A stretch of DNA of 64,000 nucleotides from Entrophospora sp. SA101 (lineage: Eukaryota > Glomeromycota > Glomeromycetes > Entrophosporales > Entrophosporaceae), in NCBI GenBank assembly GCA_958430865.1, contig CAUDNR010002557.1, forward strand, positions 126,557 through 190,556, given 5' to 3'. Both the position numbers and the translations under genes were made by a program. Position 1 is the stretch's first letter. The number at the start of each line of letters is the position of its first letter. Shown here piece by piece: positions 24,647 to 34,873 of this stretch. The notes beneath the pieces are model-generated. The model ran no database searches. It worked only from the letters and a program-made list of their open reading frames with translations, and was not told the origin of the DNA.

Positions 24647-25951
24647 ATGAGCGTCAACGAAACATTGAGGTTTTGTGATTGGCGCATAGAAATCTATAAT
24701 TGCGTTATGAGTGATATGTTTAGAATGGAAGCGATGACTTCATTGATAACTTATGGAATATTAGCAATTACTGGATCATTTATATTTGGTTACCGTTATA
24801 AACATATGTGGAAAGGTTTATTTATCAACCATTGCGGCGGGATAAGACCCCTTCCAGTTGACAGTTTATTGTTTTTTTGGACAATTGCCTGCTATCTTCG
24901 TGCATTACACTCGTTGCTTATGATATTGGATGTTTACACAACTTATTTACAAAAAGAAACTGTTCAAGAAATCGGCTGGACTGTGTTATGTTATGGTGCT
25001 GTAACTTATATCATAGGAATAATTTACACGATTCCAGCTAATTATTCTCGCGGACTAACTTCATCAAAGAGTAGAAAATCTAGAACCAATAATAGTAATG
25101 ACGATGGTTACAAAATACGTACTATTTATATTCCATCACCAACCGTCTTAAATATTGTATTGCTTTGCTGGTGTCTATATCCTACTTTAACATGCTTTCC
25201 ATTTGCCATATTATCGGGAATTGCCAGAGACAATGGAGATGAAAAATTAGCTAATAATTGGACAATGGCTCAGTATATAGCTTATTCAATTCATGATTTG
25301 GTATTATCGGCTGTTGGAATTTATTATGGAATTAATTTCATGTTAATATTAAGACAATCAGTTAATCAATTCAAGTCATCAACTGCTGCATCATCATCTG
25401 CAACTTCGGCTACTAATACTAACGCCGTTAAATCTTCAGCGAATTATTATCAATCAAATGGTAATGTTACGCGCGAAGCATTAGATAGGCTCAAATATAC
25501 AATGACTTACATTGCTATATTACCTTTGGTTGCTGCGCCATGGTGGTTTACTTTTGGTGTTTATCGTCAAAAATTTATCACTGTTGCAAGTTTCTCTAAT
25601 TTATTTTTATCTTCCATGTGGCATGTAACTGGTGTGCAGCCATTGGTCGCTGTGTGCCAATATGTGTTAGTAAAAAGAGTTTATCAACATTATAAAAGTA
25701 ATAAAATCGATAATGGTGGTGATATTAATACTGCAACTATCAAAACCACCACCACCACTACAATAACAACCACCTTATCTCCACCTTCGCCTCCTGGTTC
25801 ATCAACTACATTAGGAAATTTATCTAATGATGATGATAATAAGGGAAGACGTATGAGCGACGACGCTTCCCAATTCTCAGTGGATCTTGATTTTCACGAA
25901 AAAGTTGAAGACGATGATTTTAATCAAGGGTCTAAGATGTTCAACGTTTAA
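24647..25951 (+). CDS. Seven-transmembrane receptor-like protein
   Basis: A single-exon 434-aa protein with seven hydrophobic segments at about 29-50, 73-95, 107-130, 163-190, 205-232, 280-304 and 311-335. A Ser/Thr/Asn-rich loop separates TM5 and TM6. The Thr/Asp-rich cytoplasmic-type tail includes a nine-residue acidic run and ends GSKMFNV. TM6 contains LPLVAAPWWFTFG. The topology suits a fungal GPCR-like protein, but I do not recognise a named family (not obviously Ste2/Ste3, Pth11 with CFEM, or microbial opsin, since no Schiff-base Lys is evident in TM7). Ligand and function are unknown. It lies inside the segment suspected to be inverted. Confidence 0.8.
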   Translation: MSVNETLRFCDWRIEIYNCVMSDMFRMEAMTSLITYGILAITGSFIFGYRYKHMWKGLFINHCGGIRPLPVDSLLFFWTIACYLRALHSLLMILDVYTTYLQKETVQEIGWTVLCYGAVTYIIGIIYTIPANYSRGLTSSKSRKSRTNNSNDDGYKIRTIYIPSPTVLNIVLLCWCLYPTLTCFPFAILSGIARDNGDEKLANNWTMAQYIAYSIHDLVLSAVGIYYGINFMLILRQSVNQFKSSTAASSSATSATNTNAVKSSANYYQSNGNVTREALDRLKYTMTYIAILPLVAAPWWFTFGVYRQKFITVASFSNLFLSSMWHVTGVQPLVAVCQYVLVKRVYQHYKSNKIDNGGDINTATIKTTTTTTITTTLSPPSPPGSSTTLGNLSNDDDNKGRRMSDDASQFSVDLDFHEKVEDDDFNQGSKMFNV

Positions 25952-26473
25952 TAATAATAAACCTTTTTCGAGATAGAAAAAAATCTAGATAGAAACTTTA
26001 AAAAAAAAAAATAGAAACTTTTGAGAAAAAATAGAAAAATATATAAAAATAACATATACATTTATTATATTATTTAATTATCATTCATTATTTATATATT
26101 ATCACATAGCAATTATCATTATTTTATTATTACATTGCAATTGAGATGTGGACAACCAAATTAGATTTTGGTCAAGCTGGAAATTTCACGCCCCAATTGT
26201 CATTTTGGAATGGAGATTATTGATTTTATATTTTCATTTTTATAAATACACGCATGCATATACATCACACACATATATATATATATATATTATACACACT
26301 TTTCATTTTTTTTTTTTTGTTTGTAAATTTACATAAATTACATTTGTATAAATAAATAAACTTTTTTTTCAAATTGGTAATGTTCTAGATTTTTAACGTT
26401 CGTGTGACATGACCTTGTTTTTTTCCATAAAATATTTTTTTTGTATATTTGATTAGAAAATTTTTAATTAAAC

Positions 26474-27155
26474 ATGACATATATCACAGACTGGAATGAA
26501 TTTCAAACTGGTGTTGAGGAACTTTATTTGAATTCTCCAAAAGAGGTATTAAACAAATAATATGGCAATATGATGATGCGATAATATGATAATTGTTTGT
26601 TTGTAATTATTTTTTAAAAATATAGACAAGATATTTAGTTTCTTGGAAACATTCCCAGGCTTCACTTGTTTTAAAAGTGACTGATAATTTTAGAGTGTTG
26701 AAGTATAAAACAGATCAGGCTGTTGATCTAAAGAAATTTGAAAAATTAAACAAATCTTTAATGTGTAAAATGCAAAATCGTAAAATTCCAGACGATCAAG
26801 GTATTATTTTAAAAGTTATCAAGAAAAACAATTAGAATATAATGTTTATTTGATATTTGTATTCGTTGTCAAGAATCTGGATTTAATAATTAATTAATTA
26901 ATTTTGGGGATATATTTTTTTTCTTGATTGAATTTTTCTTTTTTTCTTTCAGTTGTTGAACCAACGGCATCAACTACACCTTCCGTCACCAACACTGCTG
27001 CTTCTACCACTTCTACCAATGTGGCCACTATAAAATCAGAGTCATCACAAGTTGTTGCATCAGAAGTGACTTCCACAAACATATCGTCATCATCATCATC
27101 ATCAAATGTTCAAACTTCTTCAAAGAAGAAAAAGAAAAAAAAAGGTGGTCGCTAG
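26474..27155 (+). CDS. SRP9: Signal recognition particle 9 kDa subunit
   Basis: Three exons, 26474-26545, 26626-26800 and 26953-27155, give 149 aa. Residues 1-82 match SRP9 closely by eye: MTYITDWNEFQTGVEELYL, then SWKHSQASLVLKVTDNFRVLKYKTDQAVDLKKFEKLN. SRP9 binds the Alu domain of SRP RNA with SRP14 and mediates elongation arrest. The C-terminal third is a Ser/Thr-rich extension ending in a Lys run (SSKKKKKKKGGR), longer than in animals; it may aid RNA binding. PRP40 exon 1 follows 222 bp downstream on the same strand. Confidence 0.92.
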
Positions 27156-27376
27156 TATTATTTCTATTAAATTTCTTTTATTTATTTAATGATACCTTTT
27201 CTTTTATTATGATTTATATTCATACTACTCATAATAAAATACATTATATTAGAAAATGATTTATTCTTAATAAATACGTATTTTTTAATTTATCTAAAAA
27301 TTGTTGTGTGATCATTTCCTAGTATATATATTTATGCTTAAAAAATTTTTTTTAAAAAAAAAAGTTGAAATAAAAA

Positions 27377-27433
27377 ATGTCTTGGAATCCACCAGGTGTT
27401 CCACAATATAGTCAACCAAGGCCTATGTATGGG
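27377..27433 (+). CDS. PRP40: Displaced first exon of PRP40
   Basis: The ATG opens 19 codons (MSWNPPGVPQYSQPRPMYG), followed by a GTAAAT donor at 27434 and 61 nt of intron before the gap. The intron is the exact complement of intron sequence at 21304-21364, directly upstream of PRP40 exon 2. Joining gives [13 protein letters not shown] in frame, the expected Pro-rich start of PRP40. The exon is on the opposite strand from the rest of the gene, so the gene is split as assembled. Confidence 0.92.
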
Positions 27434-27494
27434 GTAAATAAATAAACGTCTTCTTTTAATAAATTTAGATCATTCTAATTTTTCAAATTTACTT
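27418..27494 (-). repeat. 77-bp inverted repeat, right copy, abutting gap
   Basis: Reverse complement of 21304-21380, ending at the last base before the run of N. Left of 27418 the genuine PRP40 start exon continues. Confidence 0.95.
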
Positions 27495-27504
27495 NNNNNN
27501 NNNN
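27495..27504. other. Assembly gap (10 N)
   Basis: Ten N bases. The left side is PRP40 intron 1. The right side is repetitive intergenic DNA with a GTTAATAAGTGGTTATTAAC palindrome. The gap marks a scaffolding join, not measured sequence. Confidence 1.
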
Positions 27505-28102
27505 ATTAATAACTCTCACTCAGAGTGCAATAGTTAATAAGTGGTTATTAACTATTAATAACTTGGAGTTATTAAGTGTAGGGTTAAAAATTCCCATCAC
27601 TATGTATAATAACAGGAGAGACTATCCTATATAAGAAATGGATTTTCACAATTGATTTCAATTTTTTTTCAGTTTAAAATACTTTTACAAGGGTATTATG
27701 TAGCCCATTCTTGCAATAAATCATGTGTAAATAATTACACAAATTTGAAGTTTTACATTTTGTTGTTATCATATCTTTTGAATCCCTTTGAATCCCACAA
27801 CTTTCATAATATGATTTACTTGAAAAAATGTCTGAAATTAAACATTGCACAGAATGTAAAACCATTAAATCGGCTAAATTTGGTCAACTGAAAGGCAATA
27901 AATGGAAAGAAGCTGAGAACAAAAACTTAGTGAAAGGAACGTGTTGTTTTATGTAACATTTGTTATATGAAAATCTTTTAAAAAGAGAACATAGGAGAGT
28001 AAAAACCACAGATGCAGGAGGGGAAGAGGGAGAGGTAGGTGAAAAGATTGATTTCACTAGAGCCATCAAGGTCCTATATACAATTTTGATGAAATATGAA
28101 GA

Positions 28103-28426
28103 TTGCTCCAAGAAATAGAACCAAGCTTGAAGGGGTTTTTTGACCAACTCTATTTAGCAGCTCGGCCATTTGAATGTAATGAACAAATAATGGACCATAT
28201 GAAGAGATTAATGGTGGTGTTCATGTGTTATCTTCTTGCTTTATTAAATAATACAAAAATTAACTCTTTTAAGTTTGACCTTGCATTCTATTTAGACTTG
28301 GTAGATACAAGACTTGGAGCAACTACAACATCAAGAGCAGTAGATCATAAAAAGAAGCAAGTTGCAGATGAACATGAGAAATATGTAGAGAATATATTCA
28401 AAAAATACATTCTTGTTGAATGTTAA
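28103..28426 (+). pseudogene. Fragment of glomeromycotan multi-copy family protein
   Basis: A 107-codon frame, MLQEIEPSLKGFFDQLYLAA.. through YLLALLNNTKINSFKFDLAFYLD and SRAVDHKKKQVADEHEKYVENIFKKYILVEC. From memory this pattern recurs in many copies in Rhizophagus genomes and is probably carried by transposons; no function is known. Here it lacks both ends and lies within the TIR-bounded element, so it is a captured or decayed piece. Confidence 0.5.
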
Positions 28427-28561
28427 AAATTATCATGGATTCACATCCAGAGACAATATGATACTACCAGTATATCAAGCACAAAATCAGTATCCTTTAA
28501 TTACTAAAACTTTGTTACTTCTAAGAAAACATTTTTTGCAATTATGTATATTGTGATTACA

Positions 28562-29226
28562 CCAACTATACTAATTTGAATAATTGTAGTGTACTCATGT
28601 TATCACAATTATTGTCTACAAAGGTGTCAATCTAAAAGTTTGATATCTTCAAGTTGAAATCAAAAAAAAAATGTCAACACACTAAAAGAAAGTATGATGA
28701 AAAATATTAAATGAAAATGAATTTATCAAAAATAATGAAAATACAGTTGGTGACGATCCAGGTAATGTTGGATCAGCAACAGATGACAGCAACAATGGAA
28801 ATTTTATTAGAACATGCAAAAAATTTTTTTGGGTTGTAAATTTTGTTTTTATTAAATAAATTTGTTTGATTTTTCATACTAATACATTGTTCATTACACT
28901 AATTATACTAATTTAATTGTAGTTATCACAATCATTGTCTACAAATGTGTCAATCTAAATGTTTGATATCATGGACTATCTTCAAGTCAAAATAAAAAAA
29001 AAATGTCAACACACTAAAAGAAAGTATGATGAAAAATATTAAATGAAAATGAATTTATCAAAAATAATGAAAATACAGTTGGTGACGATCCAGGTAATGT
29101 TGGATCAGCAACAGATGACAGCAACAATGGAAATTTTATTAGAACATGCAAAAAATTTTTTTGGGTTGTAAATTTTGTTTTTATTAAATAAATTTGTTTG
29201 ATTTTTCATACTAATACATTGTTCAT
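28562..29226. repeat. Tandem duplication, two ~332-bp units
   Basis: Bases 28671-28894 repeat at 29003-29226 with a constant offset of 332 and no difference seen, starting ATGTCAACACACTAAAAGAA. The preceding part of each unit (about 28562-28670 and 28900-29002) is similar but has diverged by indels and substitutions. Confidence 0.85.
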
Positions 29227-29901
29227 GTTTTGTCTCAATCATGTATCTTAAATTTGTTATGTTTACAATCACTTTGTCAACATTCGTTATTTTGATTATA
29301 TTGAGAGATATGGCCAAAAGAAAAGTTAGGAAGAGGGTTATTCTTTGACCAAGTCAAAAACCAACCCTTTAGATACATTTTCGAGTAGTACAATTTAATT
29401 TATTAGACTATTTCAATGGTTTGTCACATGGTTGCTTCCAACTTCTTAAATTCATTAATGAAACAATTGTTGGTGGAGTGATTGTTGACAAATGAATCAA
29501 ACCCATATTTATTTCTACGTTATCAAATTCACGGTTTTAATTGGTCAATCAACAAATTGCATGGGTTAAATTTTGTGTTCCCAGAACGGTCTCTCCTGTT
29601 ATTTTAAACTGTATAAAAAAAATTGAAATCAATTGTGAAAATCCATTCCTTATATAGGACGGTCTCTCCTGTTATTCGAACGATGTTGATTCAAATCAAA
29701 TGAATGATTCAGAGTATTTGAATTACATCAACATCTATATTACAAGATAACTTGGTGACATTTAATTCTAGAGCTAATTAATTTTTCATTAATGGTTGCA
29801 AAAACAATTTTATTATTTTAAAAAATATTTCATAAACAAAATGAGAAGATTATAAAAAGATAAATGAATATATAATGAATAACTTTATAGCAGAGATTAG
29901 A

Positions 29902-32393
29902 TTAATCATCTATTGATAATTCACCAATTTCATCAACCTCATTAATCCTTCCAACATTTTTTTCTTTACAATTATTATTAGAATCTAATGCTTGTTAATT
30001 AAATAAAAATCTTGTTAGCAATAATTAATGGATAGTAAATCTTAATTAATTAATAATTTAATTAATTTATTTACTTTTGTTAAAATCGACACTTGAGAGA
30101 AAAGAGCTGATATCAAGATTATTTAATGAACTATTGTTACTTGTATAATCTTTTAAGCTTTTTGATTTAGTAATTTCATCTTCTAATATTCTACTTGTGT
30201 GATATGTATCTGGGTGTGGTTTGTGTACTTGCTGTGAATTGTTATTACTAACACCACCACTGCTGCTACCATTATTAAAATCAATTTCATGGTTTTTAGT
30301 TTTAGAAAATTTGAATAATCTTTTTATTAAGCTATTGTTGTTATTATTTTTCAAACTTTCATTTTTAAAAATTTCTTCTAGTTTATTTTTAGCAAAGTCA
30401 AAAAGCTCTACAATATCTGGCCTTTTAGATGGATCCACATCCCAACATCTTTGCATCATGTGTGGATAATCAACAGGCATTCCAGGTAACATTGGTGGTC
30501 ATAAACCTTCACATATGTCAAATATTAAATGGTAATTATGACTTCTATCATCAAATGGTGGATAGCCTGCAAATATTTCCCACATAAGCATCCCAACACT
30601 ATAAATGTCTGTTTCTTTGCATTAATTTTGCCTCTAAGCAGTTCAGGTGCAACATATGATATAATTCCATATATTTTATTTGGTGATTTTTCATCAACTG
30701 GCCCACATAATCCTAAATCTGTAATATAACAATTACCACCTTGTAATAATATATTACCACTATGTAAATCACAATGGATTAAATCTTTTCCATGTATACG
30801 ATATAATGCCTCACATAAATATCTATATATTGTAATTCTATCTTTTAATGTTAAATTTGAATGATTTTGTTGTAAATAATCCCTTAAATTTCCATCTTCA
30901 TGGTAATTAAGAACCATCATATAGTTTCCATTGTCTGGGAATTTAGTTATACCAAAACATGAAACAATCAGTGGTGATTTAATTTTACAATAATTCATTG
31001 CCTGTAATTAAATATATAATAACCAGTTAATATTATATTGTGAGATAGTAAATCTTGGACCTATCAATTACCCGGCTAATATTGACCAATTAGAACGAAC
31101 TTACTACGGAAGTCATGTGATGCGCTAAATATATTATTGTAACGGCTACGCCGCAGATTGCGCAGTGTCATATGAAAGACTATTCCTATTCATATTTCTA
31201 TATTAATATTTATTAACCTTCTCATCTGATGTAAATATTTATTTAGAATTAATAATTAGTTGATAAGCATATTATTGGAGAGTAGAGTAGCACATATCAC
31301 ATTATTTGTACTGCCCCAAGAGGTATAAATACACTTGGCTTTAGACCAAGTTAAAAGGACAATAAAAATAAATCAATTGTTAGTATTGTTAATAACAACC
31401 TTGATAACATTAACATAATAATAACTCTTAATAAATATATAACCTTACATAACATAGTCTTTGACTGTAAGTAACTAATAAACCCAGTGTGGTTGACCCC
31501 CCAGCCCTTCTAATGGTTAATGGTCTGGCCAACCTTTAATTATTAGTTGGGAACCCTTTTAATTATTCAGATACATCTCAAGGGGACGCCTTTGGGATAT
31601 AATCATTTACATAGAACCTAGGGACCCTTTTATCCAGGAAGATAAAGTTATTTTTATTATTAATCTTTGACCGTAAGTCAGCGAGTAGGCTGTGTGTTGA
31701 GCTATAAATAACCTATTAATTGGGAAACTCAGGTTGCACACTCGCAATATAATATTATTATTTATTTTGGTATTAAAAAAAATGAGTTACCTCATTAAAA
31801 AATGCTTTTCCTGGATTACTTGAATTGTTTAAACATTTTAATGCTACACCAACAGTTCCACCATAAATAAATTCCTTTTTATTTTCATCATAATCAAATA
31901 TTTCTCTCCTTGTCCATGTGGCAGCATAAATTGAACTAAATCCACCTTCAGTTAATTTTTTAACATTTGTGGATTGATCAAAAGGTATCCATTCTAAAAT
32001 ATAATTTGGCAAAGATGATTTCATTTGACATTGTTGAATAAAATCATCAATTATGTCATTTTCAGATGTCCAAGTGCTAAAAAGACTCTGTAATTGTAAA
32101 CTAATGCAACTTTCACAGAATCTATCAGAGTATTTTGTTGATTTACACTTGTTACATTCTTTTGGTTTGCCTTTTTTATTTCTTGCATTTCTTAATTCAA
32201 AATCATAAATAAAACTTTCTCTACAAAATTGTTTTTCATTTTCAGAAAGCTCCTTATTTTTTTTGACTAATGAAAAAAAATAATCTTTTCTACTTTCTTT
32301 ATCAGAATTAGCCAGAGTATTATTATAAATTTCATTGTTAATTTAATATACAAAGCTCTTTCGTTCTGTTGATAACAATTTATGAAATGACAT
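29902..32393 (-). pseudogene. Protein kinase pseudogene (glomeromycotan TKL-like)
   Basis: Exons 31791-32393, 30075-31001 and 29902-29984 reconstruct a kinase. It has an N-terminal C-x2-C..C-x2-C region (ECNKCKS..FCESC), then WTSENDIIDDFIQQCQ, a nucleotide loop (LTEGGFSSIYAATW), VALK lysine, HCDLHSGN, a DLG motif in place of DFG, and APELLRGK. Three lesions occur. An in-frame TAA lies at 32343-32345 (codon 17). A one-base frameshift near 30615 falls just after APELLRGKINAK. A TGA lies at 30499-30501 where the family has Arg in G-L-R-P-P. The intron between the first two exons is about 790 nt and contains an insertion. Such kinases exist in hundreds of copies in AM fungi. Confidence 0.85.
31030..31780. 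mobile_element. Insertion within kinase intron, possibly LTR-derived
   Basis: About 750 bp of sequence enlarges this intron far beyond its neighbours. It contains a TATAAATA box near 31325, an AATAAAAATAAA signal near 31362, and a repeated TCTTTGACTGTAAGT / TCTTTGACCGTAAGT motif at about 31458 and 31664. These suggest a solo LTR or similar, but I could not fix the ends or a target duplication. Confidence 0.3.
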
Positions 32394-34873
32394 TTTAACT
32401 TTATTTATAAAAAAAAATTGTATTTTGAAATAAAATTTAAATTTTGAATGAGTGTAACAAATAATAATATAAACAATAAACGTGATAAAAATCGATTTTT
32501 CTTTATTATTATTATTATTATAAGTAAATGAAAAGTTTAATTCACCTTTATTAAAATTAATTCATTTAATGATGTACGAAGAAATTTCTGACATGACTAA
32601 AGTATTGGCTAAAGACAGTTTCTCGCCAATGGTCATTTTAAAAACATTCGGCGAAAGTATTAAAAACAATGGCAATAAAAAATATAAGGAGTTTTTTCTG
32701 TTTCTAATAATATTTCAATATCTGTTTCATCACTTGCCACCTCCTCTTACTCATCATTAATTATTGAAATCCTGATCAATATTTTTTTATATTTTATTTG
32801 ATACTTGAAAAAATCCATATTATAACGCCAAATTCGTCGTAATTCATTAATTTCGATAGTATACTTTATTATAAATTATTATCGCATCATTTAATAAGCA
32901 CATCGAGTATTTGGATGGTGCCTCTGCGATTACTTTTCAAGGACAAAAAGACCTGACATGGGAGAGACTTTATAAGTTCTTTGATTAATCCCTTCCATTA
33001 CGTCATATCTTGGACAATATTTGAACCCAGGAACAAATTTTAATTTCTGAGATTCAAACATTAAATGTTAAATATAAATTGAATTTCATCAGTAGAGTGT
33101 TTGCATTTTAAAGGTCATAACCGTTTAATAAGGATTGTGAGTGTGTATATCTCAAAGAAACAATAGAATTTGATCTTTTTAAGTTTTTACCTGTGAGGTA
33201 GATGAGTTCAATATTAAACAGTGATGTTTCAATAGAAGCTTCTATAAGAAGGAGGAATGTTTGATCATTAAATTATGATGCGAGTGTTAAATGTGCAAAT
33301 AGTAGAAACCAGTGTTTTATTATGTTCAGGTTTCTTGACAAATAGTAGTGCTTAATTGTAGACAGTAACAATAATTCCTGGATTAACAACTAAATTATTT
33401 TTTCCGTTTCATCATAAACCCTTTCCTTTGTTCACGTAGTAGTATAAACTACTTTGTTGATTTTGTTAATTTTGTTGTATGGTTTGGAACATATAATAAA
33501 AAGATTTTGTAGATGCAGGATAAGAGCAATATCTATCTGATCATACTGTTGGATTACAATTATTACATTCTCATTTATGATTAATTGAAAATCATAAATC
33601 AATCTTTCTCTACAATATTTTTTTTTTCAGAAAGTGATTTATTTCTATCAGGCGTATTTATTTAAGTGAATATTTCATTATGAATTTTATGTCTCTTCTA
33701 AAATCTTTACAAATAAATTTTATTTCAAAAATGTTGGTCGACAAGTTTATGGTTTATGACTCTAGCTTTGAATTTTTTTTAGAGACAACAAAAAATTTTA
33801 ATATAAACATGCTTCTTTATCCATTTAATTCAGAGCCAAATGGTCGGTCGTATTTAGATATTTCAATGTATGTCAGAAATCAGGCTTTGAATTCTAGATA
33901 GTATACAGTGATAACACTTGCTCAAGTCCTTCGCTTCTATCTTTTTCTTGGATTCTTTTGTATTCTTGGTATTGACTCATATTTAAAAAAAAATTTGATT
34001 GATAATTGACAAAGAGTCTAAGACGAGGGAACCAGGCATTCGTTGACAAACATACTAGAAATCTTGTTATTTGGAGTCAAGCATAATTTGAGAATTTTTT
34101 TATTATTACACTAGTCATAATTAACTTCAATAAATCATATGAATAATCAACTTAATACTAATTTATTCTTTGCTAGTTCCTTTAGTAAGGAAATCTGCGT
34201 TTATTTCTTGGGTAAATAAATTTAAAAATTTTTATTTTAAAGAAAAAAAATTTTTTTTGATAATCAAAATTACCCGTGCCATCATGCAAAAATTTATCAA
34301 CTCAAATACCAACTACTTCTCTTTTTCTTGTAATTCATTGCACACTCATAAATCTCACTTGTAATCCCAACCTCTCCTCATTTTTCAACTATTTCATTCG
34401 TACATTCACGAAATCTTTCTTGAACTTCTCAAATTGCTCTTTTAATAAGAGCCACATTTATTTCCCTAAAAGTTCTTTTGGTTTATTTTTTTATTCAATT
34501 AATTGTTTGAAATAAAAAAAATCACACGAGAATTAGTCACATATTAATGAAAAATCTTAAAGGCATAATTCTAATGTGCGGTAGTTAAGTAATATTAATA
34601 TTAACATTAGCAAGTATTCTTTGTTTAGAACAACAATACTAATAATAATAATTATTAATAACAACAATAATTAATTATTATTATTTCTATAAACAATTGG
34701 TTTTCTATGGTATGTTTAATAGAAGAAAAAACTAAGATGATAAATTTTTTTTATCAAACTTGATGATGATGCTTTCCCACAACAGATGCACGGGACACAT
34801 AATGCCAAAATTATTATACAAAAAAATTGATTTATTTAACAAAAAAAAGTAACAAATAATTTAAATCATCCTA
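32394..34873. other. Intergenic region of tandem unit 1 with kinase debris
   Basis: No intact gene. A short frame at 32569-32760 (MMYEEISDMTKVLAKDSF) has no recognisable relatives. From about 33000 to 34870 the DNA is a diverged counterpart of 40020-42440 in unit 2. It includes kinase N-terminus remnants at 33370-33640 and the CAACTCAAATACCAACT..TCTTTTTCTTGTAATTCATT block near 34300. Confidence 0.5.
33370..33640 (-). pseudogene. Kinase N-terminus relic, unit 1
   Basis: By eye the strand complementary to 33370-33640 matches the first exon of the kinase pseudogene at 31860-32260. Shared tracts include ACATTCTCATTTATGATTAA..GAAAATCATAAATCAATCTT and CTCTACAATATTTTTTTTTTCAGAAAG (the CRESFIYDFE region). 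Deletions and stops destroy the frame. The equivalent lies at 40280-40600 in unit 2. Confidence 0.5.

Larger units (their letters stand above)
27608..29676. mobile_element. 2.07-kb element with ~70-bp terminal inverted repeats
   Basis: The left end, 27608-27680, reads AATAACAGGAGAGAC.. then GGATTTTCACAATTGATTTC and AGTTTAAAAT. The right end, 29601-29676, is its near-perfect complement. The right end also carries a second copy of the terminal GGTCTCTCCTGTTATT at about 29588-29603, so this end is doubled. The interior holds a decayed coding fragment and a 332-bp tandem duplication. The length and the absence of an intact transposase suggest a non-autonomous DNA transposon; the superfamily is not clear. 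Confidence 0.8.
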
